NCBI GenBank assembly: GCA_963749825.1
Contig: CAVVOI010000016.1
Location: 186,001-250,000, forward strand
Reading direction: 5' to 3'
Origin: UBA11865 sp963749825
GTDB taxonomy: Bacteria > Chloroflexota > Anaerolineae > Promineifilales > Promineifilaceae
DNA length: 64,000 bases
Below the pieces are notes generated by a model. The model was not told the DNA's origin. It was given only the letters and a program-made list of their open reading frames with translations, and did not search any database. The translations under genes and the position numbers were made by a program. Position 1 is the first letter of the stretch. Every line of letters starts with the position of its first letter. This document shows positions 19,270 through 28,326 of this stretch, in pieces.

Positions 19270-19374
19270 GAAATACCACGGCTATTCCAAAGCCGAAAGA
19301 GTAGATAAGTAAAAGGAACCCCACTTTGTTAACATTGTTGTTTCCACACTAACAACGAAACAAAGGAGGTTCAG

Positions 19375-19600
19375 GTGGATCATATCATATTGGAGAATAG
19401 CCAAGAAGAAGGCTTGGTATTTGATGTCAACGAACTGATGGAGAGACTGGGGCAATTGACCGATCCGAGGAAGGCGCGAGGTAAGCGATACTCATTTACC
19501 CTTTATGCTAACCGCCATCTTGCTGGCAAATTTAGCTAGCGAAGACACACCTAAAGGAATCGCCGAATGGCTCAAACTGAGACAGTCGCCGAATCCTTCA
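19375..19600 (+). pseudogene. ISAs1-family transposase, N-terminal remnant with frameshift
   Basis: From GTG 19375, preceded by AAAGGAGG, the frame reads VDHIILENSQEEGLVFDVNE to GKRYSF. It then shifts frame into PFMLTAILLANLASEDTPKG and IAEWLKLRQ. These match the first 75 residues of the complete ISAs1 transposase at 23928 (GELYAALGQVNDKRQKKGKR, LLIVVILAKLCGENTPYGMA). The upstream leader, with TTGTTAACATTG and TTTCCACA, also resembles that element's left end. The gene is cut off near 19600, where recombinase debris begins. Confidence 0.85.
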
Positions 19601-20565
19601 TGATGCCTCCTTTTTAGATCGTCTGACTCGTTCGACATAGCTTCGCAGTGAAATTATTTGTTCATCGGTTAAGGGAATTCTCCAGGGAGCGCCCTTGGTC
19701 GGTTGACGTTTTTGGATCCGGCCGGTTTTCAACCACTTGTGAATCGTGCCTGGAAGTACCCCTATCTCCGCTGCAGCGCCGTTAATTGTGTACATCCCAT
19801 ATCCCAACGGAGCTGCTGGCGTGTGCGGCTGATACGCCCCATTGGCGACGCAATAACCAGACATTCTTGTTACTGAACGGAAAACCGCGCGCTGTCTGAA
19901 ATCCCTCTTTGTTTAATATCGCGGCGATCTCATGGTCGGTCCTCTCCCCAGCTGCGAGCTCAGAGATACGCTTTTGTAGCGTCTCCTGGTGGGCGCGTTC
20001 AGAATAGCTTTGTACGTACCTGATGAGCCAGTGTTCGCTGGTCGCACCAGTCTGCCAGTTTATCTGGAACCAGACCTTGCCCCGTTCCCGGCCCTGATCC
20101 AGGATCACTTCCTTGATGAGCAAGCGCACGATTTGTTTGCGGTCGGCCGGGGTGGTTGTTGGCGCATGCCAAAGAGCCGGCAAGTCTTCACCCAGGGCAA
20201 GGATATCTTCCCGGTTTCTGGACGTTAGCTCCAGCCGGTGCTGCTGCAACCAGGCTTGGTATTCCTGTTCGACCTGCTCCACCGCACGCAGCTTCTCTTC
20301 CCATGCCCGCTCCAGTGTTCTTGCCACCAGGCGGTTCTCAGGCTCGACAGCATTGTACTGGCGGTGGGCACGCTCAGCCTCGTACTGGGCACATTCCAGT
20401 CGTAACTCGCATTGCCTGCGTAGCGTTGCGTATTCCTGCTCCAACTGCTCTAGGACCGCCAGCGCAAAGGAGACCTTGTCAGGTGTAAGCGCCTGTAACA
20501 GTATCTGCTCAATTTCGGCATCTAATCCCAGCGCGCGGATCTCTTGACAGCGAGACCCACCGCCT
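19598..20565 (-). pseudogene. Large serine recombinase, C-terminal remnant, frameshifted
   Basis: The minus-strand frame from about 20565 reads CQEIRALGLDAEIEQILLQA, then a long coiled-coil region and ADRKQIVRLLIKEVILDQGR. This parallels the C-terminal half of the intact recombinase at 29679 (RQRKRIVRLIVEDVTLTKDH). After LLRRQWGVSAAHA the reading frame shifts, and the tail continues as a helix-turn-helix domain, YTINGAAAEIGVLPGTIHKW, ending at 19598. The resolvase catalytic domain and most of the zinc-ribbon region are missing. It is inactive debris of a second, diverged copy of this recombinase type. Confidence 0.85.
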
Positions 20566-20654
20566 CACTCGAAAGAGCCATAATAGCACTCATAAACGGG
20601 GAAATTACCCCTCTGGGCCAGAATAGCGGAGTCGCATCCGCGCAGCAACTGGTG

Positions 20655-21193
20655 TCGTCGCTGGCTTAACCCGCTGGCCAGCGTTGCAAGAGGCAGCCCA
20701 AGCAGTTGGTTGTGAAGGGGATTTCCCGCTTTGGGGCTGTGCCATTCATGCCCGTGAATCCGATGACCCTGCTTACCAGAAAAACTGGGTGCTTATCAGC
20801 ACCCGCCCTTTTGCCAGTGGCCGCCAGGCGCATACCTTCTGGCGCTAACGTCGGCTGATTGAAAACAGCGGTTTCCGCGAAATCAAAGAAGGCTGGCACT
20901 TGGAAAAAGCCCCTTGGAGCTACACGGATGCCAGTATTGTTCTCGCTCGAGTTACCTTCACCTTACTCGCTTTCAACATCGCTCAAATTGCGAAGACGAA
21001 ACGGGGACAATAATTAACCCAAACCGGCATTCGGCATTTACGCCGCCAGCTGCGTCGAGAAGTTGGCCTTGCCCCAGTTATAGTCTTTGCTGCTTGCGCC
21101 TATATTATCTTTGATATTGAAGAAATCATGATCGCTCTTGGCAAACCTCCCACCCATCTTTTGCATCAAGAGAATCCTATTCAACTTGAATGA
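20655..21193 (+). pseudogene. DDE transposase C-terminal remnant with two in-frame stops
   Basis: One frame reads GLTRWPALQEAAQAVGCEGD, then WVLISTRPFASGRQAHTFWR, a TAA (20846), RRLIENSGFREIKEGWHLEK, TDASIVLARVTFTLLAFNIA, a second TAA (21011), and a tail ending at TGA 21191. The R.IEN.FREIKEGWHLE stretch is typical of DDE transposases around the catalytic Glu. The 5' part is absent. I cannot name the IS family with confidence. The remnant abuts the 3' end of the SARP-type regulator. Confidence 0.75.
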
Positions 21194-21228
21194 ACTCATA
21201 TCTCAAAACGTCTGGCCACATCCTTGGC

Positions 21229-23610
21229 CTATTGCAAATGAACTGGCTTACCTGCCAAGAGCAGATAATCGGCTGCCTTATCTGTAGCTCCAGCAGCCTG
21301 AAAATGACCGGCAAGTTCCAAGGCGTGATCCCCCATGCGCGATGAATAGATGGTTTCCATGGCCACAGCGGTTTTTTCATGAAACAGATGGCGTTCAACG
21401 TCATCTAGTTCTTGGTATAGGTATTGCTGGAACAGAGTGTGCATGAATCGGTAACGCGAGAATTGATGGTCCTCGAAATATTCAACGCCTAAAGCCTTGA
21501 CCAAATGGTGTTTTTTACTTGCTGTATCACTCAAATAGTGAATTATAGTAGCCAGGTCGTAAGGTAGGACTTGCGCTATCATCTCCGCGACAAACTCTCG
21601 GCCTTGTACACTGGCAGCAGTCAGAATTTCGCGACACTCATCGGGCAAACGACTTAGTCGCTCAGCCAAAAGCCCCTCGGTGCGGGGAGGTAATTGCGAC
21701 CAGTCAAGGGATCCTCTGGTCATCCAACATCCAGCTGCATCGCGAACCAGTTCACCTTGTTCTTGAAGAACCTGCAATAACTCGACGGTGAATAGAGGAT
21801 TGCCTGCCGTGTGCTTGTAAAGGGTGCTCAGGAAAGATGCGCTCAATTTGTTGGGCTCTCTTTCTATCAGCGTTTTTATGAAATCTCGCCCATTCACCCG
21901 ATCCAAGTCAATCTGGATATCTCCAAATTGGCCTTGTAATTCATGAATAACTGGCTTTAGATAATTTAACTCACCGCTTTCGCTCTGTACTAGCGCTTCA
22001 GGCCGGAAAGCACCTACGATCAATAATCGACTGTTAGCAAGTTGGCGACCCATATGTAACAAAAGACTAACTGTAAATACATCCGCCCACTGCAGATCGT
22101 CAAGGAAAAGGACCATCGGGTATTGCTCAGACATTGCTTGAAGCACCCGGGTGATTTGATCAAGCAAGACTCCTTGGCCCAAAGTGCTTGATACAGGAGT
22201 AGTCAGCATCATTTGCAGAAGCCCTGTTTCAATCACCGTCGATTTTCGCTGAGATAAAAGGTCTATTAGCTGTTTCTGCGTGCTAATGTCTAGGTCTTTA
22301 GATTCTTGAATCTTTTGAACTAGGGTGGCCCCTGACAGCAAAGTCCCTACCAAGTCTGGCCCTAGTTCATTGAGTGATTGGATGAAAACAGGCATTGCCC
22401 CTGATAGACGCTCTAAGTAATTTTCAGCCGGGAATTTCGGCGGGAAAATGAGTGGAAGTTGGGCTCCATTAGCTCCACCCTCACCAAAAATTCGCAGGAT
22501 CTCACAGAAAGGCTGGCAAGGAATACCTAGGCCGAATTGGGCGTCACATTGCCCCGCGGCTACCAACAAATCGCTATGTTCACGCACTGCCTTATCGGCG
22601 AATTCCCCAAAGAGGGAGGTCTTCCCGCTACCCCCCTCGCCGGCGATAAAGATAACTTTGCCGTGTCCAGCTAAGGTATCAGCTAGATGGCTATACAGTT
22701 TAGCCAATTCGGTCGAGAAATTTACAAAGGTTGAAAAGGGTTGATGATGTGGTCTGAATACAATTCTAGCGGATGAATTCGTAGTGGTGATCTCACCATA
22801 ACTTTCACCCTCCGAATTTCTATGCTCAATTGTCCCATCACGTATCGCCTTAAAGAGATTTATCGTCTCCGCGACCGGCTCAACGCCCAATTCCTGCTCA
22901 AGAATTTCTCGACATGAATAAAACTGACGAAGAGCCGCTTGGCGCCGTCCGCTTCGATCAAGACACCGCATTGCCCGTCGGTGTGCTGGTTCCCGCCAAG
23001 GTGCCAATTCGATCTCCCGCTTCGCCCAAGCAGCTCCATTTTCGTATTTCCCGATATATTCGAAGTGATTACCCAACCAACCAAGGACTTCAAGTATTCG
23101 TCTATGGTAACTTTCCTGCTTCAGCAACTGCCACATTTCAAAATCGGGACTGTCGGGCAATGAAAAGCCAGCTAAAAAGTTGCCTTGATATAATCCGGCC
23201 GTGGCTTCTAAACGATTTCGACAAGCCTCACACAATGTACCGCGTTTTGGGTGGTGCGCCTCGCAAGAGTCTAAAAGCCTGTTAAATTCATCTACATCCA
23301 ACCAAAGCTCAGCAGCCGGGTTAATCTGAACATCGTGGGCTGAAACAAGTAAGTAGGGGGCGGAATTCTGCTGTTCACCAATTGCTTGACGAAGGCGGAA
23401 TAGAGTTTGTCGTAGACTATTACGTGCTGCACCTTGTGAGTAGTCCGGCCAAAGCATGGTAGCCAAGGCATCTCGTCTGTGAGGACGATTGGACTCTACC
23501 GCCAAGAAAGCCAATAAAGCCCTGGTTTTATCTGTCTCAAATGCTGACTGCGGCTGGCCATCCAGCGTTACTTGAAAAGTCCCCAATAATGAAATTGCAA
23601 GGTACGCCAT
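21229..23610 (-). CDS. BTAD (SARP/AfsR-type) transcriptional activator with AAA ATPase, probably 3'-truncated
   Basis: 793 residues from ATG 23610 (GAGGGG upstream). Residues 1-100 resemble the OmpR-type winged helix of SARP regulators (LLGTFQVTLDG, SRxxLRQTLFRLRQAIG). Residues about 100-255 are the bacterial transcriptional activation domain (EACRNRLEATAGLYQGNFLA, REILEQELGVEP). Residues about 320-600 are an AAA_16/NB-ARC-like ATPase with Walker A GEGGSGKTSL and Walker B VLFLDDLQWAD. Full-length relatives continue with TPR repeats. Here the frame stops just after AADYLLLAGK, next to transposase debris, so the C-terminal sensor part is probably lost. It would activate nearby operons by binding direct repeats. 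A near-consensus promoter lies about 180 nt upstream (23792-23821). Confidence 0.85.
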   Translation of the reverse strand: MAYLAISLLGTFQVTLDGQPQSAFETDKTRALLAFLAVESNRPHRRDALATMLWPDYSQGAARNSLRQTLFRLRQAIGEQQNSAPYLLVSAHDVQINPAAELWLDVDEFNRLLDSCEAHHPKRGTLCEACRNRLEATAGLYQGNFLAGFSLPDSPDFEMWQLLKQESYHRRILEVLGWLGNHFEYIGKYENGAAWAKREIELAPWREPAHRRAMRCLDRSGRRQAALRQFYSCREILEQELGVEPVAETINLFKAIRDGTIEHRNSEGESYGEITTTNSSARIVFRPHHQPFSTFVNFSTELAKLYSHLADTLAGHGKVIFIAGEGGSGKTSLFGEFADKAVREHSDLLVAAGQCDAQFGLGIPCQPFCEILRIFGEGGANGAQLPLIFPPKFPAENYLERLSGAMPVFIQSLNELGPDLVGTLLSGATLVQKIQESKDLDISTQKQLIDLLSQRKSTVIETGLLQMMLTTPVSSTLGQGVLLDQITRVLQAMSEQYPMVLFLDDLQWADVFTVSLLLHMGRQLANSRLLIVGAFRPEALVQSESGELNYLKPVIHELQGQFGDIQIDLDRVNGRDFIKTLIEREPNKLSASFLSTLYKHTAGNPLFTVELLQVLQEQGELVRDAAGCWMTRGSLDWSQLPPRTEGLLAERLSRLPDECREILTAASVQGREFVAEMIAQVLPYDLATIIHYLSDTASKKHHLVKALGVEYFEDHQFSRYRFMHTLFQQYLYQELDDVERHLFHEKTAVAMETIYSSRMGDHALELAGHFQAAGATDKAADYLLLAGKPVHLQ

Positions 23611-23755
23611 AACACATTCCCCTCTTCCAATAATGTCGACTAAAGTTTTTCAAAGTCGACCAAGGCTCTGCATATTGGGGTGCCTTTTTGGCTTCGGTGT
23701 TTGCTATGTTGTTATCGAAATACGCCCAAATCACTCCAGCAAAATACCTCGACCC

Positions 23756-23829
23756 AGTTGTTCGGTATGAAGCTAGAGAGAACCTAACTGTATTATAGTA
23801 TAGGTGGGGCTAGACTGTCAAACAGCCGG
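23756..23829. repeat. Copy A (outer part) of an inverted duplicated block
   Basis: These 74 bp recur in inverted orientation at 35356-35429 with four mismatches by eye. The block continues beyond an inserted ISAs1 element at 27753-28326, which matches 34574-35147 inverted. The repeat carries a consensus sigma70-type promoter. Confidence 0.85.
23792..23821 (-). promoter_or_regulatory. Consensus sigma70-type promoter upstream of the SARP-type gene
   Basis: On the minus strand TTGACA (23821-23816) and TATAAT (23797-23792) are separated by 18 bases. Both hexamers match consensus exactly. Transcription would start near 23785 and run into the regulator gene starting at 23610, with a leader of about 175 nt. 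The same promoter occurs in the second copy of the block at 35364-35393. Confidence 0.7.
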
Positions 23830-23927
23830 ATAGTACAGCCACGCTTTTACCAAAGTAAGGTAACAAAAAAGGCTAACCTTCGTTAACATGGTTTTTTCCA
23901 CAAACTGTGTAAACAAAGGAAAGCCAA

Positions 23928-25214
23928 ATGGACTATAGCATAATTGAGGTAGAAAAGGACGAAGGGCGGTTGCTTAATATTGGGGAATTGTATGCAGCAC
24001 TGGGGCAGGTTAATGACAAACGACAAAAAAAGGGGAAGCGCTATACGATTGGTATTCTGCTCATCGTGGTTATCCTGGCCAAGTTGTGCGGCGAAAACAC
24101 CCCTTATGGCATGGCTGAATGGGCAAAGATGAGAGCCGAGGAACTACAAAAACTGTTTGGCTATCATCGACTTGTCAGCCCGAGCAACAAAACGATAGGA
24201 CGGTTGGCTGATACGTCGTTGGAAGACAAGGACTTGCAAGTAACGACCCGGCGCTATTTGCATCAAACATATGGTGGCCAGCAAAGCATCCTGGTCACTA
24301 TCGATGGGAAAACGCTTCGGGGAACGATACCAAAAGGAAAAACTCGAGGGGTCCATTTGCTGGCAGCTTATTTACCCGAGGAAGGGGTCGTTTTGTTACA
24401 GATTGAAGTCTGTCAAAAAGAGAATGAAATTGTGGCGGCACCAACATTGCTGCAGCAACTAGACCTGAAGGGACGTGTCATCAGTGGCGATGCCATGTTT
24501 GCCCAACGGGAGATATCCGTCGCTGTCCTGGCACAAGGAGGAGATTACCTGTGGTTTGTCAAGGATAATCAACCCACGTTGAATGAGGGCGTACAACGCT
24601 TTTTTCAAGAAGTGGAACACGCGCCGGGCTGGCATATTCCACCTTTACCCCGGGCAGTTGCGGAAGAAACCGTCAAACAATCCGGGCGAATTGAAACCAG
24701 ACGTTTGACAGCCATCCCGGATGAGCACAACTATCTGCAATGGCCAGGACTCAACACAGTATTCAGACTGGAGCGCCATGTCTTTCGTCCGCAAAAAGGA
24801 GATGCATGGTCTCAGGTCGTCTTTGGTATCACCAGTTTGGCCTACACCCCTTTACTGGCCAAGCAACTGCTGACTTGGACACGACAGCATTGGAGGATTG
24901 AAAACAAATTACACTATCGTCGTGATGTTACCTTACGTGAAGATGCCACACGGATGCAACAGACACATCAAGCTCAAGTTGTGGCCACTCTCAACAACTT
25001 TGTTATTGCGATGGTAAACTGTCTTGGTTTTTCCAATTTAGCATCAGCCCGGCGTTTTTTCCAGGCGAAATTCGATGCATGCGTATTCCGGCGAAAACGA
25101 TCACCTAATCCGGCTGATGGCGATCACCCAGACCGGCTGATGGGGATCACTCTATCCGGTGCCTGGCGATTACGCCAAAGCGGGACAACGCTGGAAACAG
25201 AATCATACCGTTAA
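23928..25214 (+). pseudogene. ISAs1-family transposase, last codons displaced by IS21
   Basis: From ATG 23928 the protein matches ISAs1 transposases throughout: an N-terminal DDE_Tnp_1-associated domain (KGKRYTIGILLIVVILAKL), first Asp in ILVTIDGKTLRGT, second in VISGDAMFAQ with YLWFVKDNQ following, and the C-terminal HWRIENKLHYRRDVTLREDA with the catalytic Glu. IS21 inserted after FQAKFDA (25079), so the current frame runs 45 codons into IS21 sequence before a stop at 25214. The native end, FIFSAS followed by TAG near 27717, is found on the far side of IS21 in the correct frame. Only about six native residues are lost, so the chimeric protein might still fold, but the element is split. Confidence 0.85.
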
Positions 25215-25960
25215 TCGTCGTTTGAGTGTAGTGGGGAATGGACTTTTCTCATTGAGTCTCCTTTCAATTCTAAGCGATGAGCATTGTGGATCAGGCGGTC
25301 GAGAACGGCATCCGAGATCGTGGGGTCCGGGATGCGGCTATGCCAATCGGCCACAGGGGCCTGAGTGACGACCATGGTGGCGCTGCGACCGTAGCGGTCG
25401 TCCAGGATTTCGAGTAGGTCTCTGGCCTGGGAGCGGGACAGAGGGTCCCTGAGCCAATCATCGAATATAAGCAGCTGGATACGGGCCAGGGAGCGCAGTA
25501 GTTGGGGATAGGAGCCGTCGGCGCGGGCCAGTTCCAGGGTTTGGAGCAGACGTGAAGTACGTTCGAAGCGCACCTTGCAGCCGGCCTGACAAGCAGCACG
25601 ACCGAGAGCGCAAGCCAGATAGGTTTTTCCCGCCCCGGTGGCGCCGAGAACCAGCATGTTGAGCTGGCGGCTGACCCACTCGCTTTGGGCCAGTTGCAGT
25701 ACCTGAGCCCGGTTGAGGCCACGAGCGGCAGAGAGGTCGAGATCTTCCATCGTGGCTGGCAGCGGGAAACGAGCCGCTCGGATGCGTCGTTTCAGACTGT
25801 TGTTGGCCCGGCGGGTGGTCTCGACGTCGACCAGCAGGCCCAGACGCTCTTCGAAGGACAGCTCGGCATAGTGGGGATTGCCGCGTTGCTCTTCCAGAGC
25901 GGCCCGGAAGCCGGATAGATGGAGTTGGCTAAGTTTGTCCAGTAAAGGTTGGGTCAGCAT
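25211..25960 (-). CDS. istB: IS21 helper ATPase IstB
   Basis: 249 residues from ATG 25960 (MLTQPLLDKL), with TTGAGGAG upstream; a TTG five codons earlier is less likely. It is the DnaC-like AAA ATPase of IS21 elements, which assembles on target DNA and stimulates the IstA transposase. Visible motifs are Walker A LGATGAGKTYLACALG (about residues 100-115), Walker B LLIFDDW and DRYGRSATMVVTQ, followed by the sensor-2 region LDRLIHNAHRLELKGDSMR. It starts 11 nt after the istA stop. A broken copy of a related istB lies at 33868-34190. Confidence 0.95.
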   Translation of the reverse strand: MLTQPLLDKLSQLHLSGFRAALEEQRGNPHYAELSFEERLGLLVDVETTRRANNSLKRRIRAARFPLPATMEDLDLSAARGLNRAQVLQLAQSEWVSRQLNMLVLGATGAGKTYLACALGRAACQAGCKVRFERTSRLLQTLELARADGSYPQLLRSLARIQLLIFDDWLRDPLSRSQARDLLEILDDRYGRSATMVVTQAPVADWHSRIPDPTISDAVLDRLIHNAHRLELKGDSMRKVHSPLHSNDD

Positions 25961-25971
25961 CGTCGTTCTCC

Positions 25972-27510
25972 TCAACTGTAGTAGCTCTGGCCGCGGACAT
26001 TGGCGTGGGTCGGCAGCGGTGCAGCCGTGGGCTGCTCCAGTTCGAGTTGGTCGAGTTTGTTCTCCAGGATGTTGCGGACCCCCTTGTAGGAGCGGATGCC
26101 GGCCAGCAGCGCACGGTGACAGGCGGCTTCCAGCCGCTCGTCAGTGTATCGTTTAGCCAAACCGAGAATGCCCAGGCAGGAACGGTAGGCCTGCTGGGGG
26201 TGTCGCCGGGCGTTTAAGACGGCGGCAATGAGTTGACTGGTGTGGGGACCAATTTCATTTGCCCAGCGCAGAAAACGCTCTGGCGACCAGTCGCTGTACC
26301 TTTGATGCGCAGGCGGCATGTGTTCGTTCTGGGTGGAATAGCGTCCTTGGGCCTGAGACCGATAGTGTGACGCCTGTCGGGTGCGCCTGTAGAAGATCTC
26401 AACCGTCTTCTCAGTGGCGCGGATATCCACTTCCTTGCCGATGAGGCTGTAGGGCACGCTATAGTAGTGCTTCTCGAAAACCACGTGGTAATCGATGTGC
26501 ACCCGGGCCTTTTTCCAGCGGGCGAACTCGTAAGGCTGGTCTGGTAAAGGCGCCAGCGCCGGCTGGTCCAACTCCTCAAAGAGTTCACGGCGCGATTGCC
26601 CTAAATGACGCATAGGGCGGCTGTTGAGTTCCTCCAATAGCGCCCGAATAGTCCTGTTGAGTTCGTCCAGGCTGAAGAAGGTGTGGTCGCGTAGCCGGGC
26701 CAGGATCCAGCGTTCGACGACCTGCACGCCCACTTCCACCTTGGCTTTGTCTTTGGGTTTGCGCACCCGCGCCGGGACCACGGCCACGCCGTAATGACGG
26801 GCAAAATGCAGATAGGTTGGGTTCAGGTCTGGCTCGTACAGGTGTGGGCTCTTCACCCCGGCCTTCAGGTTGTCGGGCACCAGCACCTCAGGCGCGCCGC
26901 CCAGGTAGGCCAGCGCCCGTATGTGGCCCCCAATCCAATTCGGCAGTCTCTGTGACCGCTGTGCTTCGGCGTAGGTGTAGTTGCTGGCCCCCAAGACGGC
27001 CACGAATATCTCAGCCGGCCATATCTCGCCTGTTTCCGGGTCGACCACCGCTACCGTCTGACCGGCATAGTCGATGAACAGCTTCTCCCCGGCTTTGTGC
27101 TTCTGACGCATCATCGGCTTGAGCACTTTGGCCCACTGTCGGTAATGATGGCAGAATTGGCTGTAGCCATAGCCGTCGGGATGTTCTTGCCGATACTCCA
27201 CCCACAGCAAACTTAACGTCACGCTCTTGCGGCGCAGCTCCTTGTGTACTTCCGCCCAATCCGGCTGGGGGATGCTGCGCCCGGAAGTTGACTTACGCCG
27301 AGGAAAGAGCAGTTCGTCCAGTTCCTCAGCGCTAAGCCCCTCCGGTAGCGGCCAGCTCAACCCGGCTGCTTTGGCGTGGGTCACATATTCGCTGACCGTG
27401 CTCGGCGAGACCGAGCAGCTTTGTGCTATGGCCCGATGCGACAGTCCGGCCTCGTATTTCAATCGCAGTATCTCTTCAATTTTTCGCATGGATAACCTTT
27501 CTTGCGACAT
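25972..27510 (-). CDS. istA: IS21 transposase IstA
   Basis: 512 residues from ATG 27510 with GGAGG five bases upstream. An N-terminal helix-turn-helix (GLSHRAIAQSCSVSPSTVSE) is followed by an rve-type integrase core with catalytic residues visible as Asp in KLFIDYAGQTV, Asp in VLVPDNLKAGV and Glu in KPKDKAKVEVGVQ. A Mu-transposase-like C-terminal beta barrel follows (HYYSVPYSLIGKEVDI). The length is normal for the family and the frame is intact. It catalyses insertion of the surrounding IS together with IstB. Confidence 0.96.
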   Translation of the reverse strand: MSQERLSMRKIEEILRLKYEAGLSHRAIAQSCSVSPSTVSEYVTHAKAAGLSWPLPEGLSAEELDELLFPRRKSTSGRSIPQPDWAEVHKELRRKSVTLSLLWVEYRQEHPDGYGYSQFCHHYRQWAKVLKPMMRQKHKAGEKLFIDYAGQTVAVVDPETGEIWPAEIFVAVLGASNYTYAEAQRSQRLPNWIGGHIRALAYLGGAPEVLVPDNLKAGVKSPHLYEPDLNPTYLHFARHYGVAVVPARVRKPKDKAKVEVGVQVVERWILARLRDHTFFSLDELNRTIRALLEELNSRPMRHLGQSRRELFEELDQPALAPLPDQPYEFARWKKARVHIDYHVVFEKHYYSVPYSLIGKEVDIRATEKTVEIFYRRTRQASHYRSQAQGRYSTQNEHMPPAHQRYSDWSPERFLRWANEIGPHTSQLIAAVLNARRHPQQAYRSCLGILGLAKRYTDERLEAACHRALLAGIRSYKGVRNILENKLDQLELEQPTAAPLPTHANVRGQSYYS

Positions 27511-27752
27511 CTCTTCCTCCTTGTTTGGGAAGAGAATGCCCTACATGTTTCAGATTATCCAGCGTCGTCCGTTGCAAATGGCACTTGATCCCAGCCGGCA
27601 AAGCGATCGGCATGGCCGGAAATAGTGATCGGCATGGGCCGGAATCAGTGATCGGCATGGCCCGGAATCAGTGATCGGCATGGCCCGGATTACGCAATGC
27701 ATTCATTTTTTCCGCTTCGTAGCTACTTTGGTAAAAGCCTGATAGTACAGCC

Positions 27753-28326
27753 GGATAGTACGTGACCGTTTCACATTTGGTGAAATTAGTCTTGAGAGAC
27801 ACAAAGTTCCTGAAGCTCGTCCATGATTACACTGCTATCCTGCTTCATACGGTGAAGAGTTCGGCTAACGCCGCCGTGTCAGAGTTCGAACCGAGGTGGG
27901 CTATCAAGCGGGAGACGTTGAGAACCGACTGCGGACGTTTGTAGATACGCATAGTTCGGTAACGTTCCTTGATCCACCAGTCAATGACGCGCTCGGTGGC
28001 GTTATTTGTGCCATCAAGTTGTTGGCCGTCGGGGCCACGCCATTCTTGGTCCAAGGTTATCCGTGGCCAGCGATTCCACCAACGCAGCAAGGCCAGACGA
28101 AAGCGATACCACATGGAGGCGTGTTCCCCTGGCGCTGGGGCCGGAGCAGCTTGATAGCGTTGATGTAGCTGACGCAGTTGCTCGTTGCCTGTCAGGGGGC
28201 GAAAGGCCACGATTAGTTGAGCGTATTCCACAGGTCGGCCAAAAAATCATCGATGGTCACTGTCATGCCTGGCGGCAGCGGGTCCGGCCTACGTAAGGCG
28301 CGCTCAGCCAAATCAGCCACGAGCTT
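27753..28326. repeat. Copy A (inner part) of the inverted duplicated block
   Basis: 574 bp matching 34574-35147 on the opposite strand with three differences seen by eye and no length change. It holds the 3' 480 bp of an IS transposase gene, the IS end and its target repeat GATAGTAC. Confidence 0.88.

Larger units (their letters stand above)
25080..27696 (-). mobile_element. Complete IS21-family element (2617 bp) with 5-bp target duplication
   Basis: Ends read TGCGTATTCCGG at 25080 and, inverted, TGCGTAATCCGG ending at 27696, flanked by ATGCA at 25075-25079 and 27697-27701. Both ends carry several spaced copies of a GATCAC...CCGG unit, as is usual for IS21 transposase-binding sites. It encodes istA and istB in order on the minus strand, both intact, so it is potentially active. 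Confidence 0.93.
23840..27741 (+). mobile_element. ISAs1-family element, interrupted by IS21
   Basis: Ends are CACGCTTTTACC (from 23840) and, inverted, CAGGCTTTTACC (to 27741). They are flanked by the 10-bp duplication ATAGTACAGC at 23830-23839 and 27742-27751. Removing the nested IS21 leaves about 1280 bp, normal for ISAs1 elements, as is the TSD length. Confidence 0.88.

Noticed and set aside
23829..23840. 12-bp repeat GATAGTACAGCC as the ISAs1 target duplication
   Set aside because: Two of the bases fit better as the IS ends (CACGC/CAGGC), leaving a 10-bp duplication, which is usual for the family. The extra match comes from a tandem motif in the target.
26005..27259. Several open frames opposite or overlapping istA
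   Set aside because: All are in GC-rich shadow frames of an intact transposase.
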